NCBI GenBank assembly: GCA_022432975.1
Contig: CM039509.1
Span: 40,396,209 to 40,460,208, forward strand
Source: Begonia masoniana
Lineage: Eukaryota > Streptophyta > Magnoliopsida > Cucurbitales > Begoniaceae
Direction of reading: 5' to 3'
DNA: 64,000 nucleotides
Shown here: positions 1 to 11,527 of the stretch, piece by piece
Position numbering within the stretch: the first letter of the stretch is position 1
How the letters are laid out: each line of letters starts with the position of its first letter
Notes under the pieces: model-generated
What the model was told of the DNA's origin: nothing
The model's input: only the letters and a program-made list of their open reading frames with translations
Databases searched by the model: none
Program-made: the position numbers and the translations under genes

Positions 1-3000
1 ATTCAAAAACCCTCCATCTTGGGTTGGTTGCCAAAGTAGATGAGTCATCTCTTCCAATTTGGAAACTGCGTCTCCTGGAACATACCCACTCTGTCAGATT
101 AGAAGCAGGGAAAAATTCGTCCTGCGAGTTGAGACAGGTTCACTTCATCAATCGAAGGTTGCTTTTTGTTGGAGTTGGGTTCTTTCTTAGGGATTTAGTA
201 CTTATTGCGGAAAGGACGCAGGAACAAACTCTTTCTTTTGAAAAAAAAAAAAAAGAGGAGGACGAAGAGAGGACTTTCTTCAATGTAAAGCAATTTTCTT
301 CATTTTGTTACGGTGGTCATCCTTTTATTTTCGTTGTTTCATTCTAGAAATTGGGATTCTTATAGAAGAATGAATATTCTTTTGGTCAGGAGAATTGTTA
401 ATGAACACTGAACTTGGTGTTTAAGATCTTAGTTGAGATTGGGGATTGAATCTGTCAGGCGAGGAATAAATTTTGATGGTTTTCTTTGAAACCGATTACG
501 GGGTTATCTGTGGCATGGGATAATCTATCTATAGAGAAATCAAGGGAAAACTTGGAACTCTAAGGAAAAACTAAGCTGAAAACCACAAATAATTTTGGTT
601 TTTGAAGCTATTTTAAAGTTGAAATCTTCCATTGATTTATTTATTAGTTTTGAAGGGTTCGTGTAAAGATTAAGTTTTTTTTAAAGGTTTAAGGCACTTG
701 TTGCATGATTGTAAATCGAGATTGAAATGTTGGTTAATACTGTCAATGCTAATGCTGAGTTTTAAGTTTTGGCTGGAATTTATGGAGAAATCGGGTGAAT
801 CAAAGAACTGGCGTCGGGGAAAAGACGTTTGGCCGCGACTCAAAAAGGTTGAGTAGCGGCGCAACCGATTCTATCAAATGGAGGTCGCAACTCGGGTTGG
901 ATCGGGCTGCGGCCTAGGCTCAATTTTTGGGACGATTTGGAAATTTGACCCAATTGTTCTTGGGTCCTTTAGAGGGCAATTTCGTACCCATCTTGAACAT
1001 TTGACTAGACGTTCATGAGTCATATTTCATTATTTTGACGTAAAACATTTGATTTGTAATCTAATCTTTGAAAAATTCATTGTTTAGCTACCGAGATTTA
1101 AATTTTGGGCTTAACTATTTTGAATTTATTGGATTGCTTGGGCTTTAGATTGTTGGTAGGCCAAATTGAGGTAAGAGTTTAATTTTATATATAACATGAC
1201 ATTGTTTTCTAAAACAATATTTTGAAATGAGTTCTCATATTAATGACGTGCCCATTTTATGAATTGTCGAGTTTTTATACTATGTATATATTTTCATTGA
1301 ATTTGTTTAAAAATTCGAGCATGCATATTTAATTTATTGTTCAGCCCATTTGTGAATATTTAATTATAACTAGAAGTTATAGGACAACTGCATGAGCCAA
1401 GTCCTTGGACGCGAAACTATAAACCTAATCAGAGTATTTTTGTGGTATTAGTGATTGTCGAGTATCAGCTTTTTATTTATTGTCTATGATATGGTATGCT
1501 CGGAATTCATGAATGACTCCATTTTCACTAAACATGAGGATTATTTTATTTATTTATCACACTATACTGGACTATTTCATCACTTGCTCTATGTATGATT
1601 TTCAACTTCGTTTCTTAAATTGTTTTATAGCTGGCATGCCCTCATATGATTTAAATTAAATGTTGAACATAAAATTATATTTGTATTGAGTTTAGTCAAC
1701 TCATTCCAAACGACTCTCTTTTTTCAGATCTTAGTCAAGAAAACTTGCAGCTATCGATTCAAATTTAGGCAACATTTATTATCGCTAATTAATTATCTCA
1801 CATCTAGAGTTTTATCAGTGAGTTGATACTTATAGTTCTCTAAGCTATTTATTTGTTAGACCTCTTGTTATTTTATTACTTTCACACAATTTCATAGACT
1901 TTTACTATTATGCTATCTTGATATCGTTATTGGAATTCATGTTAGCCCACTTTATTTAGGCCGGGCTATTATTATAAAATTAAGTCTTCCGTTGTTAACA
2001 AGGAGATTTAAGTTAAGAGTTGAAGGATTTGGTCTCTTTAGGGCCAGTTCATTCTCTATTTTATCCCACGTTGGGACGTGATATCTCAACTAGTATGAAT
2101 TCGCAACCAATAGAATTTTAAGTCGTTATTGCCTTCAAAGAGTGAGCTGTCACAATCACCTTCTCTTGGGGGTCTAACGTCCCCGCCGACCATACTTTGG
2201 GTTGGGGTTTGACTATGATACTGTTTGCGAAGTCTCTATTTTTAATAATACAATATTGTCTGTTTTATGCTAGAGTGCACACGAATTTGTTTTTAGAGTT
2301 AACCAAAAATACGTTGTATTAAGTAGAGAGGAAAACTCTAATTAATAAACAATTAACTTTCAGCTCTGTTAAGTGATGTAGGATTGTGCATCCCTGCTGA
2401 TACAAACTAGGCCCTCACACTCAAAAGAACATTGGACCATTCTTGCCTTCACAGGTTTCGCTGTTATAATTTTTTACTCAATTTTTGTTAAACGTTTTAT
2501 GCATGACATGTTCACATATTATTTTTAAAACATTTACGCTATACGTAAAGTTATATTCCTCTTGAGTTTAATTGACTACACTAAGAACTCTCTTCCTCTT
2601 TAAGGATTTGCTGAGGAAGATTCTTAGCAGCTGACACTAATGTAGACGACATACTTTCTTTAACTATCTCTTCCATTTAGAGCTTATATTGGTAAGATGA
2701 GATATTTGTTCAGTACACGTTGTTTTTAGTTAGTTTATTTTATTACTTTTTTACTTTTCTCACAATTATTTTTTGACATGCACTGTCACACTACTTTAAT
2801 TGCACTATTGAACTTATGAGTTAACCCAATTCTATTGGGGCATAGCTTCTATTCTACGTTAAGTCTTCCGTTTCTATCTAATGAAAATATCGTTAAGATC
2901 AGACGATTCGAAACTCTTTTGTACAGTGTCGTTTCTCGTTCTTTTTTGGGTCTTGTTGTGACCATGTGATTAATATCTAAGTATTTTCAGGAGTTGGCGC

Positions 3001-3100
3001 TTAGTAATTGAATTTTCTAAAGAGTAATTTCTTATAGTCTATTATCTTATTACATTTCTATCGATAAAGCATTTTTGATATTTTTGTTTTTATATTAGTG
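1..3100. repeat. Gene-free decayed repeat DNA
   Basis: I see no convincing gene here; the open frames are short and lack recognisable domains. Two stretches, about 1680-2010 and 2545-2880, read as diverged copies of each other: the words TTGAGTTTA, ACTCTCTT and AAGTCTTCCGTT recur in the same order. This looks like relics of LTR-type repeats. A GAG/GTAAGAG donor-like site lies near 1163, as in the Gypsy LTRs further on. The strand and family of the relics cannot be fixed by eye. Confidence 0.35.
2150..2240 (-). mobile_element. Possible Cassandra internal-domain relic
   Basis: The order TCACAATCACC, a G/C run, AACGTCC, CGACCA, GGTTGGG and a degenerate TATGATACT follows the short internal domain of the clear Cassandra element at 13585-13656. 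A GATGTAGGATTGTG word near 2376 resembles the Cassandra LTR word GATGTGGGATTGTG. The 5S part is not recognisable. It would be a decayed minus-strand copy. Confidence 0.35.
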
Positions 3101-4585
3101 TTTTGTTATTAAATTGAACTATGCCAAGCCTTTGAATTATTAAGTTGGGTTTGATTACGAATATTTTTTTTTACACATTTAATGTTATGCTCAAAAGTTT
3201 TTAGTTAAGTTTTAAATTATTGATCACAACTAAAGTATTGACTTTAATTTGAAAAACTAATCCGTAAGCTTCTACAAGTTTTTTAAGTTGATTTTCAAAT
3301 TAAGGTTTAGATGAGAAATTCTTAAATTAATCTTGAGAAAAAAAGTAGGTTTCCAATGTAGGATAAAGATTGGATGGTCACTAAAAAGACAGTAAATACG
3401 ATTGTAACATATGTTGGATGATAAAAGTATAGGCTTCCAGGTTGTAATGACATTTGAGGTGCATTGATTTTATTTTGTGTTACAATCATTCTAAATTGCA
3501 CGAGAAAAAAATAAAATCAACAATATGATGCTATAATCAAAAGGCAGAAAATAAGATAACACTCTCCGGTCTTACCAATCATCATCCTCACAAGTATGGT
3601 AGAAGATATAACAGAGGCTAAAAACCAGCCATTTTTGTAATTGAATTAACAAAATTTCGTCCTGAACGTTAAAATCCTTCAAGTTCTGCTCAATCAACAA
3701 ATTAGAAGACACACACAATTGATAACCGTCAACGACGCCTTATTTATTTCACATTGTTAAGCAATTTTATTATGGTTTATATTAACCACACACAAATGCT
3801 ATGTTATAGTTTATCTTCGACGGTGTTATTTTTCTATTTTTGTTTTTTTTTTTCGCCGGACATAAATATATTTAGATGAGAAGAAGAGTCGGCAGAGTTG
3901 ACTAGTACGAACTCAACTTGGTAAGATATTGAGTTTACTCGTGAGTCTGAATCTTGAAAAAATTTTCCCCACCTCAAAACAATTGAGCCACCCACTTTAA
4001 AACCAATAAATGCAAAGCATTCGAATGATTAACTCTCTCTCTGTTTTTTTTTTAATAAAATATGCAAACTGCTGCATGCATGTGCTCTTCTTGAAGAATT
4101 TACAGAGACTTTGACATATTTTTGAAGCGGAAAATGGGTATGTTTTGTTGGGATATTAATTCGTTGATTTCACAGTTTATAATTTATAAACAAATTATAA
4201 ATAAAATTAAGATTATTTTAATCTTATTCAAAAGCTTTACGTGGATAATCTCATTGTGAAAAAAGGTATAATTCGAGTAGTTCGTTTCTTACTGAATAAA
4301 TGCAGCGCAAACTACTGAATTCTTCGGTTTAAAACACTTTTTATACAACGTTACTCATAAATTACGTTGACATATGGTTATTGGAGCTAAAATGCATGAA
4401 AATAGAAAGGTCGGTAGCGTATGGATAAGAAGAAGTATCCATTTTTCATTGACTTCAATAGACAAAATTTAATGTTGGCGCCCCCATCTCCCAACAGTTC
4501 CGACGCGTTTCATTTGGTCATAGATCAAGCACTGCTTTAATGGGAGTGCAGCGGAGCAGTGTAGAAATGGCTAGTGGATGAAGCC
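3101..4585. other. Intergenic DNA upstream of the GRP gene
   Basis: AT-rich sequence with no ORF or element that I can name. The part nearest the gene (about 4470-4580) is richer in GC and presumably holds the proximal promoter of the glycine-rich protein gene. Confidence 0.4.
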
Positions 4586-4593
4586 TATAAAGA
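4586..4593 (+). promoter_or_regulatory. TATA box of the GRP gene
   Basis: TATAAAGA lies 84 bases before the ATG at 4670. A start of transcription about 30 bases downstream (near 4618) would give a 5' leader of about 50 nt, which is normal for a plant gene. Confidence 0.6.
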
Positions 4594-4669
4594 GGCAGAT
4601 TGGCGAGCGTAGGAAAACGGAGCAAGCTGAGATAGGAACTGATCTCAGTTTTAGCTTTCGAAGCAAGCA

Positions 4670-6230
4670 ATGAGTAGCTTTCCGAAATGGGTTACTTTGA
4701 GTCTTCTTCTCTTGTGTATTGTTCTCCAGTTGAGTGGTATTACTCTGGGAGATGAAAAAGTTGATAAAACGAGATTTGATGACGACTGTCGATTCGGACG
4801 GTGTCGTGGCCATAGGTTTGGTCGTGGACCTAGGTTTGGTGGTCCTGGAGGAGGCTTTGGCGGTGGAAGAGGAGGTGGATTTGGTGGTGGTGGGGGCTTG
4901 GTGGAGGAGGGAGGGATTTGGAGGTGGCCGCGGGGGGTTTGGCGGAGGAGGAGGCTTATGGGGGTGGACGAGGTGGTGGGCATAGGAGGTGGTGCGGTGG
5001 AGTGTGGGGGATTCGGTGAAGGAGGAGGTGGTGTACTAGTAGGTGGATCTTGGCACAAAGGTGGGTGATTCGGAGCTGGGGTGGGGTGCAAGGTGGTGGA
5101 GCTGGTGGTGGGGGTGGGAGGTGGGCCGGCGGTTTTGTGGTGGTGGAGGGTGGTGGCATAGGAGGTGGGTCTGGTCATGGAGGTAGGATTTGGAGCTGGA
5201 GTGTAGGAAGGGTGGTGGTGCAGGAGTGTGTGGTTGGGTGGAGGAGTTTTTAGAGTGGTGGAGGGGTTTTGGAGGTGAGGTGGAGGTGGAGGTGGAGGTG
5301 GAGGTGGAGGTGGAGGTGGAGGTGGAGGTGGAGGTGGAGGTGGAGGTGGAGGTGGAGGTGGCTTTGGAGGTGGAGGTGGAGGTGGCTTTGGAGGTGGAGG
5401 TGGAGGTGGAGGTGGAGGTGGAGGTGGAGGTGGAGGTGGAGGTGGAGGTGGAGGTGGAGGTGGAGGTGGAGGTGGAGGTGGAGGTGGAGGTGGAGGTGGA
5501 GGTGGCTTTGGAGGTGGAGGTGGAGGTGGAGGTGGAGGTGGAGGTGGAGGTGGAGGTGGAGGTGGAGGTGGAGGTGGAGGTGGAGGTGGAGGTGGAGGTG
5601 GAGGTGGAGGTGGAGGTGGAGGTGGAGGTGGAGGTGGAGGTGGAGGTGGAGGTGGAGGTGGAGGTGGAGGTGGAGGTGGAGGTGGAGGTGGAGGTGGAGG
5701 TGGAGGTGGAGGTGGAGGTGGAGGTGGAGGTGGAGGTGGAGGTGGAGGTGGAGGTGGAGGTGGAGGTGGAGGTGGAGGATTTGGAGCTGGGGGAGGCATA
5801 GGTGGTGGGGCTGGTGGTGGAGGTGGAGTTGGAGTTGGAGGTGGAGGCGGAGGACTTGGTGGTGGTTCAGGCCATGGCAGTGGTTTTGGAACTGGAGCAG
5901 GCCTTGGTGGAGGTCTTGGAGGAGGCGCTGGAGGAGGTGGCGGTGGAGGAGGAGGTGGTAGGGCATTGGTGGAGGCTTCGGCCATGGAGGTGGATTTGGT
6001 GCAGGCGGCGGGCCCTAGGAAGTGGTTCAGGCGGAGGCCTAGGGAGTGGTGCAGGGGGAGGAGCAGGAAGTGGGATAGGGGGAGGTTTTGGAGGTGGTGC
6101 AGGTGGGGGCCACGGTGGAGGCTTCGGAATCGGAATCGGCATTGGAGTGGGTATTGGGTCTGGTTCCGGACATGGAGTGGGCGTGGGCGTTGGGTCTGGC
6201 AGCGGCGGCGGTGCAGGCGGAGGCCATTAG
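4670..6230 (+). pseudogene. Secreted glycine-rich protein, frameshifted
   Basis: The start at 4670 gives a basic and then strongly hydrophobic leader (residues 1-27, core LSLLLLCIVLQLSG), a typical signal peptide, followed by a short acidic/basic stretch with one CRFGRC pair and then a glycine-rich body. Cell-wall GRPs have this plan: signal peptide, then GGX repeats with periodic Phe, His, Ala and Ser. The Gly frame breaks several times: out near 4897, back near 4979, a stop at 5066-5068, several changes between 5069 and 5270, in frame from about 5279 to 5955 (GGGGGF repeats), and a last shift into the frame that ends at TAG 6228-6230 with GGGAGGGH. All breaks lie in G-rich runs, so they may be real decay or assembly errors. 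Open frames in the other five frames (poly-Pro, Glu-Val, Arg-Trp, His-Leu) come only from the hexamer repeat. Copia-1 sits 370 bp downstream. Confidence 0.6.
5278..5779 (+). repeat. GGAGGT hexanucleotide array inside the GRP gene
   Basis: About 80 tandem copies of GGTGGA, interrupted by GGCTTT units near 5361, 5385 and 5505. In the gene frame it reads Gly-Gly with occasional Gly-Phe. The plus strand could form G-quadruplexes. A perfect array this long is prone to slippage, so its true length is uncertain. Confidence 0.9.
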
Positions 6231-6595
6231 AAAACTGTGATCGTAAAACTGTCCATTCTTTTTTCTATAATATTAAAACTATGAGAACTTGTGTAACCAA
6301 GACAATGTAAGTGGGGTCAACAATTGTCTGTAACGTCTCCTCTTTCAAAACGAGAAATCTTCCTAATATTGAATGCCTTCATCTACCATGCACATGCACA
6401 TGCACATAAACAACTTTTAGGGTTTCCTACGTACTGTTCGAAGACAAGGACTGAATCGCTACTGTTCACAGGCTCCACACCAACTTCTCTCTGCCATTGA
6501 CGTCAAGTTTTGACCTTGTAACGGATGTATCCAGGCCATTGTATTTGATAATTGTTGAAAGTGAAGACATACAAGAAGTATTAGCCTTGATAATC
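6231..6595. other. 3' flank of the GRP gene
   Basis: AT-rich sequence with several AATA-type words after the GRP stop codon (for example ATAATATTAAAAC near 6266), suitable for the 3' UTR and polyadenylation. I see no other gene. It ends at the Copia-1 target duplication. Confidence 0.45.
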
Positions 6596-6600
6596 ATGAA
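6596..6600. repeat. Left target-site duplication of Copia-1 (ATGAA)
   Basis: ATGAA immediately precedes the TGTAAATGC start of the 5' LTR and is repeated exactly at 40395-40399 after the 3' LTR. Confidence 0.9.
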
Positions 6601-7808
6601 TGTAAATGCAAAGATTTTGTATATGTATTGACATTGATTTTTTGGCAATATATTTCTATAGAGATAATATTTTATTCCAGTATTTTCTAAATTGATAATT
6701 TATTTCTTGGTGATAAAAAAATATTATATTCAGATTATTAGATGGATACATATTGTAATCATGAAGATTCTGTTGAAGAGAAAAATAAGGAAAAAAATAA
6801 TATTAGGAAAGTTATTGAAAAAACTAAAGGCACTTGCTTTTTGGAAAACTTTGTTTTGGTAGAGATTTTGTGAAATCTGTTAGGCTTCGAGATCACATGA
6901 ATAATGAGATGCTTTCCTAATTTTTTGGATGAATATCCAAGTTGTTGGAGATACTTTCCTAAAGTGTCACACGGTGTGCCACTCAATCGAATTTGTTAAG
7001 ATTTGTTTTCCTTAATTATTGCGGCGTTGTATCTAATTTGGTAACTGAACTGAATCGAAGATATGGAAGCTACTAATGATATTTAAAGCTTTCGTTTCTG
7101 TGAAAGCGAACTGACAACGGAATTTTGATTTTCACGAGAAAAGGTTTCTTCATTTTCCAAGCCGTCGTTTTTCTTTCACTCCTAACGTTTCTGCGTATGG
7201 GTATGTGATTGTTTTACACACTCTGCTTATATTGTGGATTTCATCGATTTATTGAGTGTGTTGAGTATTGCATCCGAAGACAACAACTTGGTGTTCCAGA
7301 TGGTGTCCCAGGAGGCAATCTTTCTTTGTTCTTCATTGAAGTTCAGTCTCGGGAGGAGACTGCATCCGAACTCGGGAGGAGTTCTGTTTTTATTGACAAG
7401 GGGAGCTTGTCGTTCTTGATCGTGGGCGAGAGGATCTTGCCATAACACGGATTCCGGGAGGAATCAACAACAAGGGAATCTTGTTGTTTTCTAGATCTCG
7501 GGAGAGGTCGATTTAAAGTCGAGGGGATCTCGCAAAAACAGTTTCCTTTGGGAAGTTAGCTAGAGGTGGCGACAAAGATAAGAGGGAGTCTATATTTGTA
7601 TAAGTCCGATTGTCTTGTAATTTTGTGAACTCAAATAAATGTTTTTATATCTGGGCGTGGCCCCGCAGACGTAGGCTGGTTGCCGAACTGCGTTACCAAC
7701 CTCCTGTGTTATTTATTTATGCATATTTATATTGTTCAGCATTGCATTAATTATCGGTGTCACACGAAGTTCCTTGTGTGACATCGCATAACTGATCTTA
7801 ATTTTTCA
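6601..7808 (+). repeat. Copia-1 5' LTR
   Basis: 1208 bp from TGTAAATGC to TTTTTCA, matching the 3' LTR. GATATTTAAAG near 7077 is a TATA-like candidate. A hairpin, TGTCACACGAAG with CTTGTGTGACA, lies at 7758-7783 close to the U5 end. Compared with the 3' LTR it lacks a short segment near 6857 (GTAAGCCGATTTG in the other copy). Confidence 0.9.
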
Positions 7809-7810
7809 AT

Positions 7811-7821
7811 TGGTATCAGAG
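7811..7821 (+). promoter_or_regulatory. Copia-1 primer-binding site
   Basis: TGGTATCAGAG, two bases after the LTR end, is complementary to the 3' end of plant initiator Met-tRNA, the usual plant LTR-element primer. Confidence 0.85.
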
Positions 7822-7878
7822 AGGGTCGCTTCTGTTTCTTAAGCGGGATCCACGAGACATGATCACAGTTCGTGTGCG

Positions 7879-8678
7879 ATGGATTCTATGAAAGAAGGAG
7901 GTTCTACAATGCGTCCACCATTATTGGATGAGAGTAATTATACTTATTGGAAGGCAAGGATGAAGGCATTCATTAAAGCTATTGATGAAAAGACTTGGAG
8001 ATCTATTCTAACAGGTTGGAATCCTCCTATGAATACTGATGCAGATGGTGTCATTTCTCCCAAGCCGGAAGAAGATTGGTCGGTAAATGAGGATGCTTTG
8101 GCAAATAATAATTCGAAAGCTCTCAATGCTATCTTCAATGGCGTTGATCCTATTCAGTTCAGACCCATCTCCACATGTGAATCTGCAAAGAGGGCATGAG
8201 AAATTCTTCAAACCACCTATGAAGGAACATCTACAGTAAAGTTATCCAAAATGCAAATGTTAACCACTCGATTTGAGAATCTGATGATGTAGGAAGATGA
8301 GACTATTGGCGAGTTCAGCGCAAAACTATGTGACATAGCAAATGAAGCGTTTGCTCTCGGTGAGATGATTTTTGAAGAAAAACTTGTACGAAAAACTCTA
8401 CGGTCTTTGCTACGAAGATTTGCCTATAAAGTTACTGCAATAGAAGAAGTCAAAGATGTATCTAAAATGAAGCTAGAAGGGCTAATGGGATCTCTTAGAA
8501 CTTTCAAAATGAATCTTGGAGGAGACACCGAAATAAAGAAGGCAAAGGGAGTTGCTTTAAAAACAGAGATACAGAATTACAACGAGCATGATGAAGATGA
8601 CTTGGAAGAATCTCTAGCCCTGCTTTCGAAGAATTTTAGCAGAGTTATGAAGAGATTTGGAAGAAATACTCGCGGTGT
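7879..8678 (+). pseudogene. Copia-1 gag, N-terminal part, broken
   Basis: From ATG 7879 the product matches the capsid part of plant Copia gag (UBN2/DUF4219-type): a ligand stretch LLDESNYTYWKARMKAFI near residue 15 and the block ALNAIFNGVDPIQFRPI. Two in-frame stops follow, TGA at 8197-8199 where Trp is expected after ESAKRA, and TAG near 8290 where Gln is expected. The frame then continues through KVTAIEEVKDV and MKLEGLMGSL to about 8678, where the Cassandra element interrupts it. Gag continues at 14038. Gag would package the RNA into virus-like particles in the cytoplasm; this copy cannot make it. Confidence 0.85.
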
Positions 8679-8683
8679 CAAAC
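8679..8683. repeat. Target-site duplication of Cassandra (CAAAC)
   Basis: CAAAC directly before the element; CAAGC at 14033-14037 directly after it, one mismatch. Removing the element with one copy restores the gag frame at this point. Confidence 0.7.
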
Positions 8684-9044
8684 TGTAACGACCCCTTTTC
8701 CCAGCAAGATATTGTCCGTTCTGGGGGATTAGGCCGTAGCCTAATATTCTCCCCTCACGGCTTTGTTTGGCGAGGACTTCCCAGTCGGTCACCCAACCTG
8801 GTACTACTCTTGCCGAATCACTTTTAACTTCGGAGTTCTTATGGGATCCGTTGTCAATTGTACTCCAAAACGCGTCTTACTACTTTGGGAGGATCTCCTT
8901 ACATATGTTTCATTTCCACATACTTCCCTAAGCGATGTGGGATTGTGACGACCCCCTCTTTACGACCCGTCACCTTCTGGTTCGCCCACGCGGACGTACC
9001 GCTATCCAGGTTCCGGTTCGTGCAGCCATCGTACACATAATTAC
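8684..9044 (-). repeat. Cassandra 3' LTR, main part
   Basis: The plus strand begins TGTAACGACCCC (the reverse of the LTR end) and runs to the ATTAC duplication at 9040-9044; the LTR resumes at 13568 and ends with ATCACA at 13584. It matches the 5' LTR at 13657-14032 throughout. Confidence 0.88.
8768..8866 (-). ncRNA. 5S rRNA-derived domain in the Cassandra 3' LTR
   Basis: On the minus strand the order GGATCCCAT, AGAACTCCGAAGTTAA, AGAGTAGTACCAGG, TTGGGTGACC, CTGGGAAGTCCTCG follows plant 5S rRNA closely. The internal RNA polymerase III promoter parts (A-box region around AGTTAA, intermediate element, C-box around TTGGGTGACC) are largely kept. It is not a ribosomal gene: the 5S ends are lost and it is embedded in an LTR. 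Confidence 0.88.
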
Positions 9045-9161
9045 TGTAGCAACCGATATGAAGCTTTTATTTTTATGGAAGTAAGTGATTTTGATTTGGT
9101 TGCTTAAATAGGTTAAGGTTTGACTAACTGGGGGCAAATGTGTAATTTATGAAGGTTAGTG

Positions 9162-9169
9162 TATAAAAG
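9162..9169 (+). promoter_or_regulatory. TATA box of solo LTR 1
   Basis: TATAAAAG, 118 bp into the LTR, fixes the sense strand as plus. Transcription would start near 9195, just before the point where solo LTR 2 inserted. Confidence 0.6.
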
Positions 9170-10163
9170 AGGCTAGCTAAGAGTTTTAGCCGCCACTGTT
9201 TCTGTAATATCCGGCTTGTACGAATTTTTGGATATATTATGTTATATTATTATTTCATTATTTAATGGCATTTTTGGTAAATATGTCAAATCAGGTCCGT
9301 TTTATAAAAAGAAAGCGTCATTATGATCCTAATGAATAATAAGAATTTTAAGGAATTTGCGAGAATTTTCGGGGATCAAACACTATATTCTGAGTAAATA
9401 CACTTTTCGTAATGTAGAAGACGTTCTCGCAAAAATAGTAAATGAGGTCCAAATTGCGAACGGACAGTTTTGAATAAACCCTACTAACGAGTTGGACTTA
9501 TTGGTGAAGTAAGGAAGTTTAGAGAAACCGAATAGCTAGACGATTGATGAACCGAAGGACGAAACCAATATAAAAATCAAATAAGGGCAGAATAGTAATT
9601 TGCAATTTTATATTATAAATCTAACCTAAAATCATTTCTCCCTCACTTCTCTCTTATTCTCTGGAAATTACGATCGCCAGAGAGCTTCTCCTCTCACGGC
9701 CGCGGCGATTTCTCAACATCCCGACCTCCGTTCTCCTCAGTTTCTCGTCTGTTCTTCACGGTTTCTCCTCCTCTCGCTATCCTAGGTATGTATCTACGTT
9801 CTTAGAGCTTTTATTTCGACGTTTACGGCGTTTTAGGTAATTAGGGTTTCCATCGATTTTCGTTAAAAAATGAGATTTAGGGTTCGTAATTAATAGGTTA
9901 GCCGTGATTACGTATATGTTGGATGTATTTGACGTTATTGGACGAAGATAAATCGATTTGTAAAAATGGTAAAAGTTAGGGATTTTCGGGTTTTTGAGGA
10001 AAAACTCGTTAATTGAAGTTTTGGATTATCGAGCATTAATCGACGTTGTAAACGCTTCGATTAGCTAAGTTAAGAAATTAGGAAAAATTCTTTAGTTAAG
10101 GTTGTAATTTGGACGTCAATAGTTTAAATTGGTTTTAACGGTGAATATCGTGTTTTGCCGCAG

Positions 10164-10208
10164 ACACACGACTCCCGTGGACGAAGCTTGAGATTCAGCG
10201 CGCTCAAG
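10164..10208 (+). other. Mini-exon-like cassette, solo LTR 2
   Basis: 45 nt preceded by TTTTGCCGCAG (acceptor-like) and followed by GTAAGTTC (donor-like). It sits at the same relative place as the cassettes in the other large LTRs. Splicing is inferred, not shown. Confidence 0.45.
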
Positions 10209-11335
10209 GTAAGTTCTCGTGACTTACTTTGACCAATCGGTCTACATCATACTTCGATGTCGTATCGAGGATCCCTGAAGTGTTGTTTGTTTAATCTGCT
10301 TTTGGTTGTGTAGTTAGGTTTAATCGTTTATAGGTTAGCTTATTTCGGTCTTGATGGTATACATGTGTTTGTTTATTGTATGGTTACATTATGCTTATAA
10401 CTGTTCATGCATCACGTGTTTCGAAATGGCATGAAAATGGATTTTGCATGAGTTTCCAAATGAAATGAATAATGAACGAAAATACGTAATCTGTATCTGG
10501 TCACGCGGGATGGGGCTCAGGCATGGCTGTAGGGTTTGTGAGCATGTACCCCCCCTCCTCTAAATCGAAAGTGGTAGTCCGACCGCGGGATGTATCCTTT
10601 CCATTTAGAAGGCTGATATCTCGGTGGCAATCTGTATGAAATGACCTGATATGTCTGATATGCATGTTTTCTGAACTTCATATGCACTGCACGCATGCAT
10701 CTGCATTTACGTAGCTTACTGAGATTTCAATATCTCATATGTGTCTGTATGGTGTAGGTGATATTTTAGGAGACATTGAGCCAGGTGAGGACGACGTTCC
10801 TCCTCCTAACGTGGGGTGCAGTTGATGGATGATGGCCGTGGGTGTGCGCTGAGCAGTCGAGGCGCGTTTTGACCCGTGGGGGATGTACGTAAAGGTTTTC
10901 GGGGGTTTTTGAGACATTTTGGATTGATGATAAACTGTATAGAACATATTAGGGTGCTTGGTTCTGGATAGAGGTTAGATAACATTTTGGTAATTTTATG
11001 TAAAACGCTTGGGTTTAAACTGTTTACTAAATGTTTTGAAAATGTTTAGATTGGTTTAGGTTGTTACGGATAGCTCGATTTTTAGAGCTATCCACGCAGT
11101 TGGACTTCGCAAAGTCTGCTGTAAGCTAATCGAGTTTAGAATACGTTTAATTGGATGGATGAGTTATAAGTTTATTGTGATTTTAGGTGTAAAACAATAG
11201 AAGTTTTGCTCTCTGGAAATCGGATTCCAGAGAGCTAATTGAAGCGTTTCCAGAAAGCTAATTGAAGTGTTTGATGCATAGAGTGTTGAAGGGATTGAAG
11301 GAAATGGAAGCAGGTGTGAGGAAATGGATCGCTGC

Positions 11336-11527
11336 TTGCTGTGGAGCAATGCAGCGATCGATCTCTGCTGCAGAGCGGAGATCGATCGCTGTTGCTATAA
11401 AGCAATGCAGCGATCGATCTCTGCTGTGCAGCAGAGATCGATCGCTGCCACGGCTCAGCGATGCAGCGCACAGTCGCTGCATGTAGCAGCGACTGGTCGC
11501 TGCATGTAGCAGCGACTGGTCGCTGCC
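11336..11527. repeat. Palindrome cluster in solo LTR 2
   Basis: Contains a perfect inverted repeat with 20 bp arms (11407-11426 and 11429-11448) and a 2 bp spacer, an imperfect relative at 11351-11391, and two copies of a GTCGCTGC/GCAGCGAC hairpin (about 11473-11520). The core word is GCAGCGATCGATC. Confidence 0.85.

Noticed and set aside
24..347. 107-codon plus-strand frame at the left edge
   Set aside because: Contains a poly-Lys/Glu run from an A-tract and no recognisable domain; no promoter or splice context seen.
4651..5985. Minus-strand poly-proline frame and plus-strand Glu-Val and Arg-Trp frames over the GRP gene
   Set aside because: All are other-frame readings of the GGAGGT hexamer array.
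8768..8866. A functional 5S rRNA gene
   Set aside because: The ends of 5S rRNA are missing, several conserved bases differ, and both copies lie inside Cassandra LTRs.
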